A stretch of DNA of 64,000 bases. It comes from Setophaga petechia. Taxonomy: Eukaryota > Chordata > Aves > Passeriformes > Parulidae. The stretch's first letter is position 1. Each line of letters opens with the position of its first letter. The stretch is from contig JANCRA010000005.1 in the NCBI GenBank assembly GCA_024362935.1, positions 18,426,235-18,490,234 on the forward strand, written 5' to 3'. The notes under the pieces are model-generated. The model ran no database searches. It saw only the letters and a list, made by a program, of their open reading frames with translations, and was not told the origin of the DNA. Shown one piece after another: positions 25,546 through 64,000 of this stretch. Position numbers and translations under genes: made by a program.

Positions 25546-27621
25546 GTACAATAAAAAATGTAGTCTTTATTATTTTGACGCATTAATAATGTTCTTTAGC
25601 ATCAGTTAGGGTAATAGCATTTTCCTGCATGCAGTTCACTAATACAGATTTAGTCAATAATTTTAATAAAAGGAATCTATATTTAATTTTCCTGTGTAAG
25701 AAACATAAAATGTCCTGATGGATTGGATTATACAATTTTGCTACTTTCTCTTTGTGAAAAAATATTGTGGACCCTAGATAATATTTAGAACTGTTCTAGT
25801 GCAGCATGAATGAAAAAAAAATCTGTGAGTAAACATGAGAAAAGATTCAGGATTCTCTGAAAGAAAGGTTGTATCTGAAAACTTATGATGCAGGCACTGC
25901 TTAGACATTCAATTTGAACTTTAGACCATTTTCCCATCTGCAAAAATAAAAAAACAACTTAGTTTTTTAGAAGCAAATTATGAACTTATTTTGCAGAAAT
26001 TATTTATATGTTGGCAAATACTGTAAAAAATAAGATCCTACAGTTATTCATTCACTTAGTTATGTCTTGTTCTCTGGAGTTCCTCTGTGAAAAAGTGCTA
26101 TGAACTAAAAGTAACAAAAATGTTGTGACATTAACCTGAAGATAAAATTCAGTTCTTGTTTTATGTACATAATGCTGAAAAATAAAATAAAATGATTTTT
26201 ACAGTATTTATATTTGCTTATAAAATCCTAACGTTATTTTCAACAGTTTTAGTAGTTTTCAACATCTGTACAGTTTGGATATACACTATATGCTTTTCAC
26301 TGAAAATTCAGAAATGTAAAACAAATAAGCTCCTAAACAGCTGCAAAATATTGCTCAATGGTATGGAGGAATGAGGTCTTTTTGAGTAGTTTATTTCATT
26401 TAGCTCTGATGTATGGCTTCCCATGTTCAAGAATCCTGGACAGTCAAAGAAATAGCAGCATAGGCAATATAAACATGCATTGATTGCATCCAAACTATCT
26501 ATAATGGTAGATAATACATTATTTTACCTGTTGAATGCTTGCACACTACACTTATTGTGGTACATATTTGATGCAATAAATGTGCTAAAGTCATTATCTC
26601 TTTGCTCAAACATGCACCACAGGTTAAAAATTATTTACATAGCAGAGGGCTTTTCGTTAACGTGTACAACATCAACCTTACTGAGAGCTGAAGATGGCTA
26701 AACAATACTGCAGGATAAAGCAGAACAACTTTATAGAGGGCTCCTTTTGATCAATTTGGTGGGCTGAGGCAGATTCATTTAGTATTCATATGCAGAAAGA
26801 CATTTGACAAAGACAAAATCTGTGACTCCAGACCTAGGAAGAAGTTTGCACCTTCTGAAACTTAATGGTCTGTGCAAAAAGTAAACCTTTTGTGAGTTGT
26901 AGAGGACTTTACAGGCATACTAAGACTTGTCTGAACATGAAACAACATGAATACATTAATTAAGCACCTCAAAATCTGTTATTCCTTTCCAGAAACACTG
27001 TGCTAAAAAATCTGTTGTTCTTTGTGACTTAATGTTATTTTCATGCATGATCTATAAGTGCGGCATGCCTTCATGCAAATAATTTCTGTGTGTATATTAG
27101 TTGTATAATAGAACACCTGGCCCTTGTACCTGTAAAGGTGTACTTAATTCCCTTCCCCAACAGAAGCCCCATTTACAAAAATAGTCACATATAATAAACA
27201 ACATATGAATAAAAACAAGATGAATCCACCAACACAGATTTTGTAAAAATATGAAGTATGTGGCAGTTGAAATGCAAACAGTGGATAGAGTTACCATATT
27301 GTTTTATGCTAAACACACAAATACTTGGTTTCACACCCCTTTAACTGGTCCCTACAGTCTGTGTAGCCATTTTTCTCTCCTCTTCAGCAGTGTCAGCTGG
27401 TAGTGAGAACAGTAACCTCCTGTCAAGGTTGTTTCTTCTTATCACAGTCACAGACAAGGGGTCACTGTCTTTTAATAGGCACTGACCTTTAATATACAGT
27501 ATATTTGTAAAAATTGTCAGTTTGGCATAGACCTCCCTCAGGAGTCCTGTTGACACAAACACACAATCCTTACAGGCTATGAACTACTTTGCACATATAT
27601 GATTTTTCTTGCTATTTGCTC
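25546..27621 (-). other. SCN1A: Inferred SCN1A 3' UTR
   Basis: AT-rich sequence between the SCN1A stop codon and the probable poly(A) signal, without introns or coding potential I can support. Short open frames (for example at 26,480–26,701) are not conserved-looking. The boundary is inferred from the poly(A) signal only. Confidence 0.5.
25566..25571 (-). terminator. SCN1A: Probable SCN1A polyadenylation signal
   Basis: Plus TTTATT reads AATAAA on the gene strand. It is followed within 20–40 bases by a T/GT-rich stretch (TTTTGTGTTTATT), as expected for a cleavage site near 25,545. It would give a 3' UTR of about 2.05 kb, similar to the length I recall for human SCN1A. Other AATAAA copies occur between here and the stop, so alternative ends are possible. 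Confidence 0.5.

Positions 27622-64000
<36,379 letters not shown>

Overview
This is a vertebrate, almost certainly avian, nuclear window. The evidence is spliced genes with long AT-rich introns, two CR1 LINE remnants of bird type, an LTR of endogenous-retrovirus type, and the conserved neighbour pair TTC21B–SCN1A (the tandem order known from human 2q24). I cannot name the species. Both protein-coding genes lie on the minus strand, so each reads from high to low coordinates.

Positions 1–23,630 hold the 5' two-thirds of TTC21B (IFT139/THM1, a TPR protein of the retrograde intraflagellar-transport complex IFT-A). I resolve 21 coding exons with AG/GT junctions and continuous phase, from an ATG in a CpG island at 23,630 to an exon ending at 766. 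They give 956 codons; roughly the last 360 residues lie beyond the left edge. The introns hold a sense-inserted CR1 reverse-transcriptase fragment (about 21,270–21,560, plus strand) and a three-part fold-back repeat (1,414–1,577).

Positions 23,630–25,560 are the TTC21B promoter/CpG island followed by intergenic DNA. Upstream lies the 3' end of SCN1A: a probable polyadenylation signal at 25,566–25,571, about 2 kb of 3' UTR, and the stop codon at 27,622–27,624.

Positions 27,622–62,099 hold the last 13 coding exons (human coding exons 14–26) of SCN1A, the Nav1.1 channel alpha subunit. They cover domain II S2/S3 to the C terminus, 1,200 residues, and carry three of the four DEKA selectivity residues (E, K, A), the IFMT inactivation gate, the ankyrin-G-binding segment, the IQ motif and the PY motif. 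One intron (29,882–31,509) is a non-canonical AT–AC intron. The 5' half of the gene is beyond the right edge.

The most unusual region is the 11.8-kb SCN1A intron at 38,878–50,669. It contains two phase-compatible, splice-bounded, coding-like segments on the minus strand (46,249–46,351 and 44,309–44,516) that are not sodium-channel sequence and that I do not recognise. It also has a weaker third candidate, a G-run tract on the RNA-sense strand, an intact solo LTR with target-site duplication, and an old tRNA-derived SINE head. In human SCN1A the corresponding intron hosts the 20N poison exon.
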